The notes under the pieces: generated by a model | Database searches by the model: none | The model's input: the letters and a program-made list of their open reading frames with translations, nothing else | Told to the model about the DNA's origin: nothing | Assembly (NCBI RefSeq): GCF_015841355.1 | Contig: NZ_CP064908.1 | Location: 434,001-498,000, forward strand | Direction of reading: 5' to 3' | DNA: 64,000 nt | Origin: Synechococcus sp. CBW1107 | GTDB lineage: Bacteria; Cyanobacteriota; Cyanobacteriia; PCC-6307; Cyanobiaceae | Translations under genes and position numbers: made by a program | Part shown: one piece after another, positions 52,848 to 61,303 of the stretch | How positions within the stretch are numbered: the stretch's first letter is position 1 | How the letters are laid out: each line of letters starts with the position of its first letter

Positions 52848-52949
52848 GACCCCCGATCAGGTCTTCACATCGGCCTGAGCCTAGGAGCCATGGCCCGGCT
52901 GACTGTGGTGTGCTGGAGTATCGCCCACAGACCGACGGCCCGGCTCGGT

Positions 52950-53687
52950 TCAGGGGGCTTGGATGGTCCCCTTGATTTTGTTGCAGGATTGAAGGTAGGC
53001 GGTGTCGAAATCCGGCGCAGTCAAGCTGAAATCCGGATTCAGCTCATGGCCCTGGCGAAAGCTGGTACATCCCAGCTCGCGCTGCCCTTTGAGAAAGAGT
53101 GTCTCGCCGCGATTGAAGTAGTACAGAGCATCGTCGGGGTTCAGCTCAATTGCTTTGTCGTAATCAGCCAGAGCTCCCTTGTAATCCTTCAGGGAGTTCC
53201 GTGTCACCCCACGATTGTTGTAGGCCGTTGCATTCTTGGGATCAAGCGCGATGGCTTTGCCGTAGTCCTCCAGCACGCTGGGATAGTTCACAGGGGTGAC
53301 GGCCGCCTTCACGTCGGCAAGGCGAAGATAGGCTTCTGAATTGTCAGGCTCCAGCCGGATGGCTTGCTTGCAATCGGCCAGTGCTCCGCTCAACCGGGTC
53401 AGTTCAAGCTGGGCCTGGCAACGGTCGATCCAGGCGGTGGCCAGCTTCGGATTCCTCTCAATGGCCTGGCTGCAAGCCTCCACTGCACCCTGCCAATCCG
53501 AGACCTGGATCATGGCTCTGCATCGTGCCGCAGCATCGTCCATGGCCGCGGGGTTCCCCATGGCGAGGGCCGATCTGGATCCAAGGTCACTGGCGCGTGA
53601 GGCGGGTGGCGCCACTCCCCATGGCAGGAGCATGGAGAGCATGCCCGTGAGCACGGTGTGCAGGTGCCAGCGCATCCGAAGAGCCAT
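52950..53687 (-). CDS. Exported TPR-repeat protein
   Basis: A 245-residue protein with a signal peptide (residues about 1-32) and TPR units: AVEACSQAIERNPKLATAW, ALADCKQAIRLEPDNSEAYL, LEDYGKAIALDPKNATAYNN and ALADYDKAIELNPDDALYYF. TPR proteins hold partner proteins together. It probably works in the periplasm or lumen. No binding partner is suggested by neighbours (an exported Cys-rich protein downstream, an HLIP gene upstream). Confidence 0.82.
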   Translation of the reverse strand: MALRMRWHLHTVLTGMLSMLLPWGVAPPASRASDLGSRSALAMGNPAAMDDAAARCRAMIQVSDWQGAVEACSQAIERNPKLATAWIDRCQAQLELTRLSGALADCKQAIRLEPDNSEAYLRLADVKAAVTPVNYPSVLEDYGKAIALDPKNATAYNNRGVTRNSLKDYKGALADYDKAIELNPDDALYYFNRGETLFLKGQRELGCTSFRQGHELNPDFSLTAPDFDTAYLQSCNKIKGTIQAP

Positions 53688-53927
53688 GGTGGTGAATCGT
53701 TGGCTGAAGCCAGCGTAGACACTTTGACCCCAGAAAGATCACGGTGCTGTCCTTCCGTGATGCCAGAGGGAAAGCAATGGAGCCATAGAGAGGGAATGAC
53801 TGTGCTGGCCTGGTTTTCTTGGCGGCAACGGTCAGAGCATGTGCAGAAATAGGTGCAGCTTCATGCCACACCCGCCAGCCAGATCTGGCCTTCGCTATGA
53901 GCAACAAACTCGCAGAAATTTGCTGGC

Positions 53928-54206
53928 CTAATTCAGCAGGGCACCGAGGCCAATCTGGTGGAGAATCCCCTGGCCAAAGAAAGCCTCGACCAACACCCCG
54001 ATCACGAAACCAAGCATGGCGAGCCGCCCGTTCAGGAGCTCTGCACGACGGTGAAAGCCCCACCCGCTTTCGCTATCTGGGCTGGCACGGTACATCCTCG
54101 GTTCAACGACAGCGGGATCGAGCAGCCTGGAGCCTTCGGACTCCCACATGCCTCCCTCTGATTCTGCATAAGTCTTGACCTTGGCAAGTTCTGATGGAGC
54201 TGTCAT
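53928..54206 (-). CDS. hli: High-light-inducible chlorophyll-binding protein (HLIP)
   Basis: A 92-residue protein with one chlorophyll-binding helix: RRAELLNGRLAMLGFVIGVL, the ExxNGRxAMxGF signature of HLIPs. The remaining C-terminus is hydrophobic, with an extended polar N-terminal 60 residues. HLIPs bind chlorophyll and carotenoids and protect photosystem assembly under light stress. ATG 54206 is preferred over a GTG at 54215. It has an AT-rich upstream region with a 12-base direct repeat. Confidence 0.93.
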   Translation of the reverse strand: MTAPSELAKVKTYAESEGGMWESEGSRLLDPAVVEPRMYRASPDSESGWGFHRRAELLNGRLAMLGFVIGVLVEAFFGQGILHQIGLGALLN

Positions 54207-54321
54207 GGCATTCACCCTGGCAAATGTGATGGGCTGTGGCGAAGGGAACTGAGGGGAGCATCCATGGCCTCACGATCCATGGCGTTCGACTGCAGATTTT
54301 GTGGATTTTTCATCAAACGCA

Positions 54322-54378
54322 TCGAATTAATCTTGATCAGTCTTCCCTTCCTGACCACAATTCTAGTCGAATTAATCT
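54322..54378 (-). repeat. Direct repeat TCGAATTAATCT upstream of the HLIP gene
   Basis: The 12-mer TCGAATTAATCT occurs at 54322-54333 and 54367-54378 (45 bases apart) in a visibly AT-rich 285-base stretch with no gene. It lies 116-172 bases upstream of the HLIP start. The RpaB HLR1 consensus is not evident, so its role is open. Confidence 0.4.
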
Positions 54379-54500
54379 CATGGAATCGAATAGCGATACG
54401 CCGAATCTGCCAGTGATGGATTACCGCCTGCTCGGATCAGGCATGGGTCAGCATTGACCCGGTTCTGGGTGGGGAAATCCGTATGGCCCATCCACCCTGC

Positions 54501-55160
54501 TCAATGGGTGAGCAGATGCCCGGTCTTGACCCAGATGGTGCAACCCGCCTCACTCCAGGGCCGGTGCGAGCTGGCGTGGGGATTGCGCAGCCAGCTGCCG
54601 GCGGGATAGTTGCCCTGCTCGTCCTGAAAGACTCCATCCAGCACAAAGATTTCTTCGCCGCCAGGGTGCCCATGGAGCTGGAAGCGCGTACCCGGCGCCC
54701 AGCGCACCAGGGCCACATGCTCGGAGCCGAAGGCGTGCAGCGGCAGCACCTGCAAGCCAGCCACCAGGCCAGGCAACCAGTCGCTGCTGCGGGTGTCGAT
54801 CACCACGGTCTGCTGATCGAGCGGGTGCATCTGATGCAGTTTCACCAGAAGAGTGCAGCCCTGCTCACTGAAGGGCGCATGGGCGGAGCCGGCCGGGTTG
54901 CGCAGGTAGGTGCCTTCTGGGTAGTCCCCCTGCTCGTCGGAGAACGTGCCCTCCAGCACCAGGATCTCCTCGCCGCCCCCATGGCTGTGGCGCTCGAAGT
55001 GGCTGCCTGGCACGTAACGCACGATCGAGGTAGCGCGGGCCACTTCCCCGCCGCGGCGATCCAGCATCCGCCGCTCCACACCGGCCATCGGCGAGGGGCT
55101 CCAGGGCAGAACCGTGGTGTCGAGGACCACCCGCTGGGCGAGATCGGCGTGGAGTTCCAT
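54501..55160 (-). CDS. Double-cupin ChrR-like protein
   Basis: A 219-residue protein with two similar cupin units. The first is VPGSHFERHSHGGGEEILVLEG and the second WAPGTRFQLHGHPGGEEIFVLDG, each with the His-x-His-x5-Glu metal motif. They are followed by YPEGTYLRNPAGSAHAPF and YPAGSWLRNPHASSHRPW. This is the ChrR-type cupin fold of anti-sigma factors, but there is no zinc-binding N-terminal domain and no sigma factor gene nearby. It is therefore probably a metal enzyme or redox sensor. It is divergent from the dikinase operon. Confidence 0.87.
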   Translation of the reverse strand: MELHADLAQRVVLDTTVLPWSPSPMAGVERRMLDRRGGEVARATSIVRYVPGSHFERHSHGGGEEILVLEGTFSDEQGDYPEGTYLRNPAGSAHAPFSEQGCTLLVKLHQMHPLDQQTVVIDTRSSDWLPGLVAGLQVLPLHAFGSEHVALVRWAPGTRFQLHGHPGGEEIFVLDGVFQDEQGNYPAGSWLRNPHASSHRPWSEAGCTIWVKTGHLLTH

Positions 55161-55322
55161 GACCTTGATTCTGCTGCTAGCCCACCGAGCGGGCCGCCCA
55201 GCCCAGCATCAGCAGGGCGAGGGCCAGCGAGCCGCCACCGTGGCTCCTGGTAGCGCCACCGGCATGAAGGGGCTCACGACTGAGTGAGACTGCAGTGTTC
55301 GCTCGATCCACCGGGTTCGCCG

Positions 55323-56972
55323 ATGTCTCCAGCACCCTCCAGTGAGCTCGTCTTCACGCCTCCTGGAGACGGGTTCTGGGAGCTCGATCCCGTGCACTTC
55401 CCCCGCCCGGTGAGCCGCTACTGGCGGGAGATCCACCCGGCCGCGTTCCGACGCGGCACCGCCGACTTCGCTCGTGCCTACGGCCTGCTGTTCGAGGCCC
55501 TGGAGATGGCTTACATCCATGGCTTCGCCTACCGGCGGGTGACCCCCCTGGCCGACGCCGAGCTGCCGGAGCGCTTCCGGCGCGCCGAGGAGGTGTTCGC
55601 CCAGAAGTTCTGGCGGCAGCAGCTGCAGGAGTGGAACGACACCGTGAAGCCCGCGGCGATCGCGGCGCACCGGCAGATCCAGGCGGTGGAGCCGGATGCC
55701 CTCAGCGACGACGACCTGGCCGGTTACCTGCAGCGCTGCCGCGACCACCACGCCGCAATGCTGGCTCAGCACATGCGCTACACAGCGGCCGCCATCGTGT
55801 CCATCGGCGACTTCCTGGCCCACGCCGCAGCCTGGACCGGGCTGCCCGCGGCCGAGCTGCTGGGCCTGATGCGCGGCACCTCGCCGGTATCGGCCGGAGC
55901 GTCCCAGGAGCTGGCCGAGCTGATCGCCGCGCTGCAACAGGATCCTCCGGCCCGCGACATCCTCATGACCACGGACGATCCCGGCGCCGCCTTGTCGGCC
56001 CTGCGGACGCGCGCTGGACGCACGGGCCGGGCGATGGGCGCTTATCTCGATCTGGTGGGCTATCGCCTGCTCGATGGCTTCGACATCACCAACCCCTGTG
56101 CCCTGGAGTTGCCCGACGTGCTGCTGCGGGCCATCCGCGCCGCCCTGACGACCGACGCTGCCACGCCTGGCGGCAGCGATCGCAGCGCCGAAGTGCGTGC
56201 CTGGGTGCCTGAAGCCCAGCGAGACGCCTTCGATGAGCTGCTGGCCGAAGCCCGGCTCATGTACCCGATCCGTGATGAACGGGGCGTGTTCAGCGACATC
56301 TGGGCGTCGGGACTGATGCGCCGGGCCGCCCTGGCGGCCGGACGCCGCCTGGCGGAGCGGGGGCTGCTGCACGATCCGCTCCACATCGTCGATGCCGGCT
56401 TCACGGAGATGCTCGCCCTGCTGGGAGCCGCCACGCCCTCGGCTGATGGCGCTCCGTCGGCCGATGAGCTGGCGGAGCGCGCCGCCTACCGCGGAGCCCA
56501 CGATGCGCACGAGGCTCCCCCCAGCCTGGGACCCACTCCCCCGCCCCCGCCGGATCCCTCCAGCCTGCCGCCCGCCGCCGCGCGGATGATGCAGGCCAGC
56601 GGCCTGGCGCTGCAGGCCCTGTTCGGGAGTTCCGAGGCCAAACACGAGCAGCAGATGCTGCGGGGCCTGGCCGCCAGTCCCGGGGTCTACGAGGGCCCGG
56701 TCCGGCGGGTCTCGCACCCCTCGGAGTTCGATCGCATCCAGAAGGGCGACGTGCTCGTGACCCAATCCACCACGGAGGCTTTCAACATCCTGCTGCCCCT
56801 GCTCGGCGGGATCGTCACCGACAGGGGCGGCCTGCTGTCCCACTCGGCGATCGTGGCGCGGGAGTACGGAATCCCTGGTGTGGTGGGAACCCGCGAAGCC
56901 AGCCGGCGCCTCATCGACGGCCAGCGGGTCCGGGTCGACGGCACGGCCGGCGAGGTCACAGTGCTGCCGTGA
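55323..56972 (+). CDS. PEP-synthase/RPH-like protein: helical substrate-binding part plus phosphohistidine domain
   Basis: A 549-residue protein with no ATP-grasp domain. Residues about 1-430 are helical and resemble the central substrate-binding region of rifampin phosphotransferase-like proteins (for example FARAYGLLFEALEMAYIHGF). A Pro-rich linker follows. The C-terminal 90 residues form a swivelling phosphohistidine domain (TDRGGLLSHSAIVAREYGIP), with the phosphate-carrying His at residue 507. The partner ATP-grasp protein is the next gene, overlapping by 4 bases (GTGA). In known dikinases the order is ATP-grasp first and in one chain, so this is split and reversed. The small-molecule substrate is unknown. 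Confidence 0.83.
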   Translation: MSPAPSSELVFTPPGDGFWELDPVHFPRPVSRYWREIHPAAFRRGTADFARAYGLLFEALEMAYIHGFAYRRVTPLADAELPERFRRAEEVFAQKFWRQQLQEWNDTVKPAAIAAHRQIQAVEPDALSDDDLAGYLQRCRDHHAAMLAQHMRYTAAAIVSIGDFLAHAAAWTGLPAAELLGLMRGTSPVSAGASQELAELIAALQQDPPARDILMTTDDPGAALSALRTRAGRTGRAMGAYLDLVGYRLLDGFDITNPCALELPDVLLRAIRAALTTDAATPGGSDRSAEVRAWVPEAQRDAFDELLAEARLMYPIRDERGVFSDIWASGLMRRAALAAGRRLAERGLLHDPLHIVDAGFTEMLALLGAATPSADGAPSADELAERAAYRGAHDAHEAPPSLGPTPPPPPDPSSLPPAAARMMQASGLALQALFGSSEAKHEQQMLRGLAASPGVYEGPVRRVSHPSEFDRIQKGDVLVTQSTTEAFNILLPLLGGIVTDRGGLLSHSAIVAREYGIPGVVGTREASRRLIDGQRVRVDGTAGEVTVLP

Positions 56973-57787
56973 ACGGGGTCGTCGCGCTCGAGCAGGCCAG
57001 CGACCTGGCGGCCTTCGGCGCCAAGGCCGTGAGCCTGGGCCAGGCCCTGCGCGATGGCCTGCCGGTGCCGCCGGGATTCGCCCTCTCCGGAACGTTCGTG
57101 GAGGCGGTGGCCGCCGCCGATGACGCCGCCATCGCCGAGCTGGTGCGGGAGGTGGCACCGTTGGCCGGTCCGCTGGCGGTGCGCTCTTCCGCCATCGATG
57201 AGGACGGAGCCGCCGCCAGTTTTGCCGGTCAGCACCAGACCCTCCTCAATGTGCCCTCCGTGGGCGAGCTGGCGGAGGCCCTGCGCGAGATCTGGTGGTC
57301 GGCGAATTCCGACGCCGCCATCACCTACCGCAAGAAGGTGGGGCTGTTCTCCCGCCCGAGCGTGGGGGTGGTGGTGCAGAAGCTGCTGGCCCCCGACACG
57401 GCCGGCGTGCTGTTCACGCGCAATCCCATCAACGGCGCCGATGTACGGGTGATCGAGGCGAGCTGGGGTCTGGGGGAAGCGGTGGTGGCCGGCCTGGTGA
57501 TCCCCGACCACGTCTGCCTGAGCCGCCAGGGCCAGGTGCGCGAGCGCCAGGCGGGGTACAAGACGGTGGCGATCCGTCCCGTCGCCGGCGGCGGCACCGT
57601 GGAGGAGGAGCTTCCTGCCGAGCTGGTGGAGCGCTTCTGCCTCGACGAGCGTCAGCTGGAGGCCCTGAACCAGCTGGCCGGCCGCTGCGAGCAGGTGTTC
57701 GGGCCCGGACGCGATCTGGAGTGGGCTTTCGAGGGCGGCACGCTCCATCTGCTTCAGTGCCGGGCAATCACCACAGCCGGAGCCTGA
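56969..57787 (+). CDS. Stand-alone PEP/pyruvate-binding ATP-grasp domain (PPDK_N type)
   Basis: A 272-residue protein corresponding to the N-terminal ATP-binding domain of PEP synthase / rifampin phosphotransferase: GAKAVSLGQAL at the start, VRSSAIDEDG (Arg72), ASFAGQHQTLLNV, VLFTRNPINGADVRVIEASW, GLGEAVVAGLVIPD, and LEWAFEGGTLHLLQCRAITT at the end. It would transfer the beta-phosphate of ATP to the His of the preceding gene product. Start codon GTG 56969 overlaps that gene's stop. The cNMP-binding gene starts right after its stop. A whole domain is present, not a fragment. Confidence 0.88.
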   Translation: MNGVVALEQASDLAAFGAKAVSLGQALRDGLPVPPGFALSGTFVEAVAAADDAAIAELVREVAPLAGPLAVRSSAIDEDGAAASFAGQHQTLLNVPSVGELAEALREIWWSANSDAAITYRKKVGLFSRPSVGVVVQKLLAPDTAGVLFTRNPINGADVRVIEASWGLGEAVVAGLVIPDHVCLSRQGQVRERQAGYKTVAIRPVAGGGTVEEELPAELVERFCLDERQLEALNQLAGRCEQVFGPGRDLEWAFEGGTLHLLQCRAITTAGA

Positions 57788-58204
57788 ATGCGCGGTGCCC
57801 CGATCGATGTGCTCGAGCGCGTCCCCCTGTTCCACGACCTCGACCGCGACGAGCTCGCGCAGATCGCCCTGCTGTTCAAGGAACGGGATTTCGAGGCCGG
57901 CGAAACGATCATCCAGGAGGGCTCGGGCGGCGCGGCCTTCTACGTGATCGAAGCGGGCGAGGCCAGCGTCACGATTCAGGGCAAACCCCATTCGATCCTG
58001 CGGCAGGGGGATTATTTCGGCGAGATCGCCCTGATCGACGAGGGTCCACGCATGGCGACCATCACCGCCGCCAGCCGCCTCGACTGCTGGGGGCTCACCT
58101 ACTGGGACTTCAGGCCGCTCGTGGAGGCCAACGGCGTGATCGGCTGGAAGCTGCTGCAGCGGATGGCGATGATGCTGCGCGACGCCAGGGCCGGCGGCAG
58201 GTGA
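57788..58204 (+). CDS. Stand-alone cyclic-nucleotide-binding domain protein
   Basis: A 138-residue protein that is only a cNMP-binding domain: FHDLDRDELAQIALLF, AGETIIQEGS, YVIEAGEASV, and the phosphate-binding cassette YFGEIALIDEGPRMATI with Glu79 and Arg88 in place. There is no HTH, so it is not a CRP-type regulator. The start ATG directly follows the stop of the ATP-grasp gene (0 bases between), so it is probably made together with the split dikinase and could control it. A membrane adenylate cyclase is encoded at 30.5 kb. Confidence 0.9.
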   Translation: MRGAPIDVLERVPLFHDLDRDELAQIALLFKERDFEAGETIIQEGSGGAAFYVIEAGEASVTIQGKPHSILRQGDYFGEIALIDEGPRMATITAASRLDCWGLTYWDFRPLVEANGVIGWKLLQRMAMMLRDARAGGR

Positions 58205-58583
58205 AGACCTTTGTCATGAGATGAAGACCCATTGCGCCCGGAGCGCTTTCCCTTGCATGGACAGGACATCCGTCCGATTGTGTGCACATCGGGATTCGGA
58301 GGTTCCAGGACATGGACGACACCCCCCCTGAGCAGCCACCAGGAGCGAACTGACGTTCGGACCCTGCTCCAACAATCTTCAGGGATCACTGGTTTCCCTG
58401 GCGTTCGATATCGACGCCGTCCATTGCACCGTCTCAGGTGCCCCGGATCCATCGGGAGGCCCCGCTAGAGCCATGGCCCCAGGTGCCATCGCCAGGCAGC
58501 TCCGCCACACAATTGAAGACACAGAACGGACGCAACGTCCGCTTGAGCAGCTGCGATCCTTCATCGGCAACACAGCTGACCAG

Positions 58584-58615
58584 ACAAAGCCCGGGGCCGA
58601 CGCTCCGGGCTTTGT
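58584..58615. terminator. Rho-independent terminator-like hairpin
   Basis: A perfect 11-base-pair stem ACAAAGCCCGG / CCGGGCTTTGT (58584-58594 with 58605-58615) with a 10-base loop and T-rich flanks on both strands. It could end transcription of the dikinase-cNMP operon after a 380-base 3' region (58205-58583) in which I see no gene. Confidence 0.6.
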
Positions 58616-58742
58616 TGTGGGCACGACAGAAGCCAAGGCGCACCAAAGTCAGCGAACAAGGAACGACACCGCCAACCAATGCGTTCTCAGAATACCCGTC
58701 CCAAATGCTCGAGATAGGGGAAAAGCCCCAGTCCTGATTCAA

Positions 58743-58943
58743 GGCCTACAAAAGTACAGCGGCGGTCTGTACTCCTACCCCCCGATGGAGGAGTGGATTC
58801 GAGCCAGCCATCCTCTGCGGCGAATCCCTAAGCGACCAGATCAGGCTATCGGTAGCCTTCATTCCATCGTCTGCCACCTCGATGCCTTCCAGGGCCGACC
58901 ATCAGTAAGGGAAGGGGCTTACATCAAACTTTTTTTGGTCTGA
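58743..58943 (+). pseudogene. Remnant of an IS transposase N-terminus
   Basis: This short frame encodes LYSYPPMEEWIRASHPLRRI and LDAFQGRPSVREGAYIKLFLV-like sequence (given here in part). It fits the N-terminal pattern of IS5/DUF772-type transposases: a short start, then (A)DHPLR-I, then GRPS(I/V)xPE and a Leu-rich helix. It stops at TGA 58941 after a run of seven T and lacks any catalytic part. No terminal inverted repeats are seen. It is probably an old, decayed insertion. Confidence 0.55.
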
Positions 58944-59256
58944 CTTCCGGATTATTGGTACCTGATTTCCTGTTAACATCTGTGACTTGAGGAGCAGATA
59001 AAATCTCGACTGCATTCCATCAATAAGGCCTGAAAACACCATTCTTCTATATCCATGATCATCGAGCTGCTCATTCCTGTCATTGCAGCCGAAATAATTT
59101 GCGGTCGCTCCATTGCTGGCGAACTCAACTTAGGCCCGTAGGTGGTTCTTCAGGCAGCGACCTATGCTGAGGATCAGATTCTGACAGGGAAGACCTTTCT
59201 GCAAGGCGGAGGCGGCGGAAGCCGCCTGGAGCGAAGCCGCACCCGAGGCGATCAGC
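58944..59256. other. AT-rich gene-free stretch
   Basis: About 310 bases, visibly more AT-rich than the surroundings, between the transposase remnant and the ppk2 stop. I see no convincing gene. A 28-codon frame at 59055-59141 is too short to support. A GC-rich hairpin (59210-59216 with 59221-59227, loop GGAA) lies just downstream of ppk2 and may help end its transcript, but it has no T-run. Confidence 0.5.
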
Positions 59257-60078
59257 TCAGTTGTCGATGAACACCGAATGAGCCGTGCGCACGACCCGGG
59301 AATCGGGTTCACCGACGACATCGTGGTCCTTGTGCTCATAGTCCAGTGAGTGGAGGACACTGCGGATGGCACCGAGACGGGCCCGCCTCTTCTCGTTCGA
59401 GTTGACGATGGTCCATGGCGCCACGAGGGTGTCGGTGGCGAGCAGCATCTCGTTGCGAGCTTTGGTGTACTCGTCGTACTTCGCCGTGCTGGCCTCGTCG
59501 ATGGACGAGATCTTCCACTGCTTGAGCGGATCCTCACGCCGATCGGCGAAACGCAGCTTCTGCCTGGCCTGCGACACGGTGAACCACATCTTGAAGACCA
59601 GGATCCCACTGCTGACGAGTGACTGTTCAAAGGCGGGAACCTGGCGGAGAAACAGGGCGTGCTCCTGGGGAGTGCAGAAGCCCATCACCTTCTCGACGCC
59701 GGCCCGGTTGTACCACGACCTGTCGAACATCGTGATTTCGCCGGCCGATGGCAGGTGAGGGACGTAGCGCTGGAAGTACCACTGGGTCGCTTCGGCATCG
59801 TTGGGCTTCGGCAGCGCGACATGCTCACTACCGCGAGGATTCAGGTGTTGGCGGAAGCGCTTGATCGCTCCACCCTTGCCCGCCGCATCGCGACCTTCGA
59901 ACAGGATGACCACGCGCTGTCCGACAGCCTTGATGTGACGTTGCGCCTTGAGCAGTTCGATCTGGAGCGTTTCCAGGTCTCGTTTGTAGTCCTTCTTGTC
60001 GATCGGTTCGTCGTAGGGAAGATCGTTCTGCATCTCCTCGATCGACTCGATGGGTGATGGGCGTTGCTTCTTACTCAT
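59257..60078 (-). CDS. ppk2: Polyphosphate kinase 2 (PPK2 family)
   Basis: A 273-residue protein with the PPK2 core: Walker A in FEGRDAAGKGGAIKRF (about residues 60-75), the conserved YFQRYVPHLP and Walker B in MFDRSWYNRAGVEKVMGF, and the lid region with several Arg. PPK2 enzymes use polyphosphate to phosphorylate nucleoside mono- or diphosphates, or make polyphosphate from them. The single-domain length fits class I-like members. ATG 60078 is chosen at MSKKQRPS. It stands apart from the SDR gene by 150 bases. Confidence 0.95.
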   Translation of the reverse strand: MSKKQRPSPIESIEEMQNDLPYDEPIDKKDYKRDLETLQIELLKAQRHIKAVGQRVVILFEGRDAAGKGGAIKRFRQHLNPRGSEHVALPKPNDAEATQWYFQRYVPHLPSAGEITMFDRSWYNRAGVEKVMGFCTPQEHALFLRQVPAFEQSLVSSGILVFKMWFTVSQARQKLRFADRREDPLKQWKISSIDEASTAKYDEYTKARNEMLLATDTLVAPWTIVNSNEKRRARLGAIRSVLHSLDYEHKDHDVVGEPDSRVVRTAHSVFIDN

Positions 60079-60232
60079 GAGAGTGGCGATCGTCAAGCTG
60101 CTCCCACACCGGCGAGAGGGTAAGCCAGCCGCTTGTACCGGGCGGAGCGGTCCACGCCCTCCATGAACGGTAGCTCCGAAAAGCAATCACCAGATCGGCG
60201 CACGCGGACGACCCTGATGCAGCAGTCGCCAG

Positions 60233-61051
60233 TCAGGTCATCCGGCTCCGGATCAGCCGGTCCCAGAGCGCGGTTGGGAGCAATCGGTTCGCCAGGACTG
60301 ATGTCGACTGGTGGCCGCAGAGGTAGCGGGCGGCCGGGTCGGGCTGGGTGAGGGCCTGCTCGATCACGCCGGCCACGTCCTGGGGCGAGGAGGCCCCGCG
60401 ATAGATCGCGTCCCAGCTCCGCTCCACCTTCCGCATCATCCCGCCATAGACCCCACAGCTCTGGGCCTGGCGCATCGATGCAGCCGTGACCTCGGGGAAG
60501 GGGGTACGGATCAGCCCGGGTTCGATCACCACCACCTCCAGCCCGAAGGCTTTCAGCTCCAGTCGCAGCGCGTCACTGAGGGCCTCGAGCGCGAACTTGC
60601 TGGCTGCGTACCAGCCCGAGCCTGGCGTCACCCAGCGACCGGCGATCGAGGAGATGTTGATGATCCGGCCTCGGCCGCGTTCGCGCATCGGCGGCAGCAG
60701 CAACTGGGTGAGGCCCATGAGCCCGAACACGTTCACATCGAAGATCGCGTGGGCACGCTCAAGGGACATGGTCTCCAGTGGCCCCACCTCCGCGAAGCCG
60801 GCATTGTTCACGAGGGCGTCGAGGGCACCGAATCGCTCCCTGACCCGATCGGCCAGGGCCTGCCGGGACTTGCCGTCGGTGAGATCGAGGGGCTCGACGA
60901 TGGCCCCCCGCTCGGCCAGGGGCTGCATGAGATCAGTTCGCCGTGCCGCAGCGATCACCCGCCATCCCCGCTGGAGCAAGCGTTCGGCCGTGGCGGCACC
61001 GATCCCAGAGGAGGCGCCGGTGATCAGGACAGTACGAGATTCAGCGGCCAT
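60233..61051 (-). CDS. Short-chain dehydrogenase/reductase
   Basis: A 272-residue SDR of the classical type with the nucleotide-binding motif ITGASSGIGAATAERLL, the NNAG motif in LVNNAGFAEVGP, a Ser in INISSIAGRW and the catalytic YAASK. The substrate is not identifiable. It lies alone between ppk2 and msrA on the same strand, with about 150 bases before ppk2 and 180-250 bases of gene-free DNA upstream. Confidence 0.9.
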   Translation of the reverse strand: MAAESRTVLITGASSGIGAATAERLLQRGWRVIAAARRTDLMQPLAERGAIVEPLDLTDGKSRQALADRVRERFGALDALVNNAGFAEVGPLETMSLERAHAIFDVNVFGLMGLTQLLLPPMRERGRGRIINISSIAGRWVTPGSGWYAASKFALEALSDALRLELKAFGLEVVVIEPGLIRTPFPEVTAASMRQAQSCGVYGGMMRKVERSWDAIYRGASSPQDVAGVIEQALTQPDPAARYLCGHQSTSVLANRLLPTALWDRLIRSRMT

Positions 61052-61303
61052 GGCGGTTCAGATGAGTTCAGACCAGCGGGGCGCTGTCTCGATCCATTGG
61101 CACTGGAACGGGAACGTACTGCCTCCCCGATCGTCAGGCTGCGCGGCCAGCAGTTGCAGCGGGTCCTGATTCCTGCGCGATCTACTGGTCATCGGCGTCG
61201 ATTGCAACGCTGAGCGCAGCAGTTCGCTGCCTGTGGAGACTGGATTCCTGATCCCGTTGCTCAGTGGCTGACTCTCAAACAGGCAAGGCGTCGCCGAGAA
61301 GCT
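61052..61303. other. Gene-free intergenic stretch
   Basis: About 250 bases between the SDR start and the msrA stop. I see no gene, tRNA or clear hairpin. It can hold the SDR promoter. Confidence 0.5.

Noticed and set aside
53819-54178. Plus-strand 119-codon frame opposite the HLIP gene
   Set aside because: Antisense to the well-supported HLIP gene, with no domain.
54236-54457. Plus-strand 73-codon frame upstream of the HLIP gene
   Set aside because: GTG start, no recognisable features, and it lies over the likely HLIP promoter and repeats.
59055-59141. 28-codon frame in the AT-rich stretch before ppk2
   Set aside because: Too short and without a clear ribosome-binding site; it could be chance.
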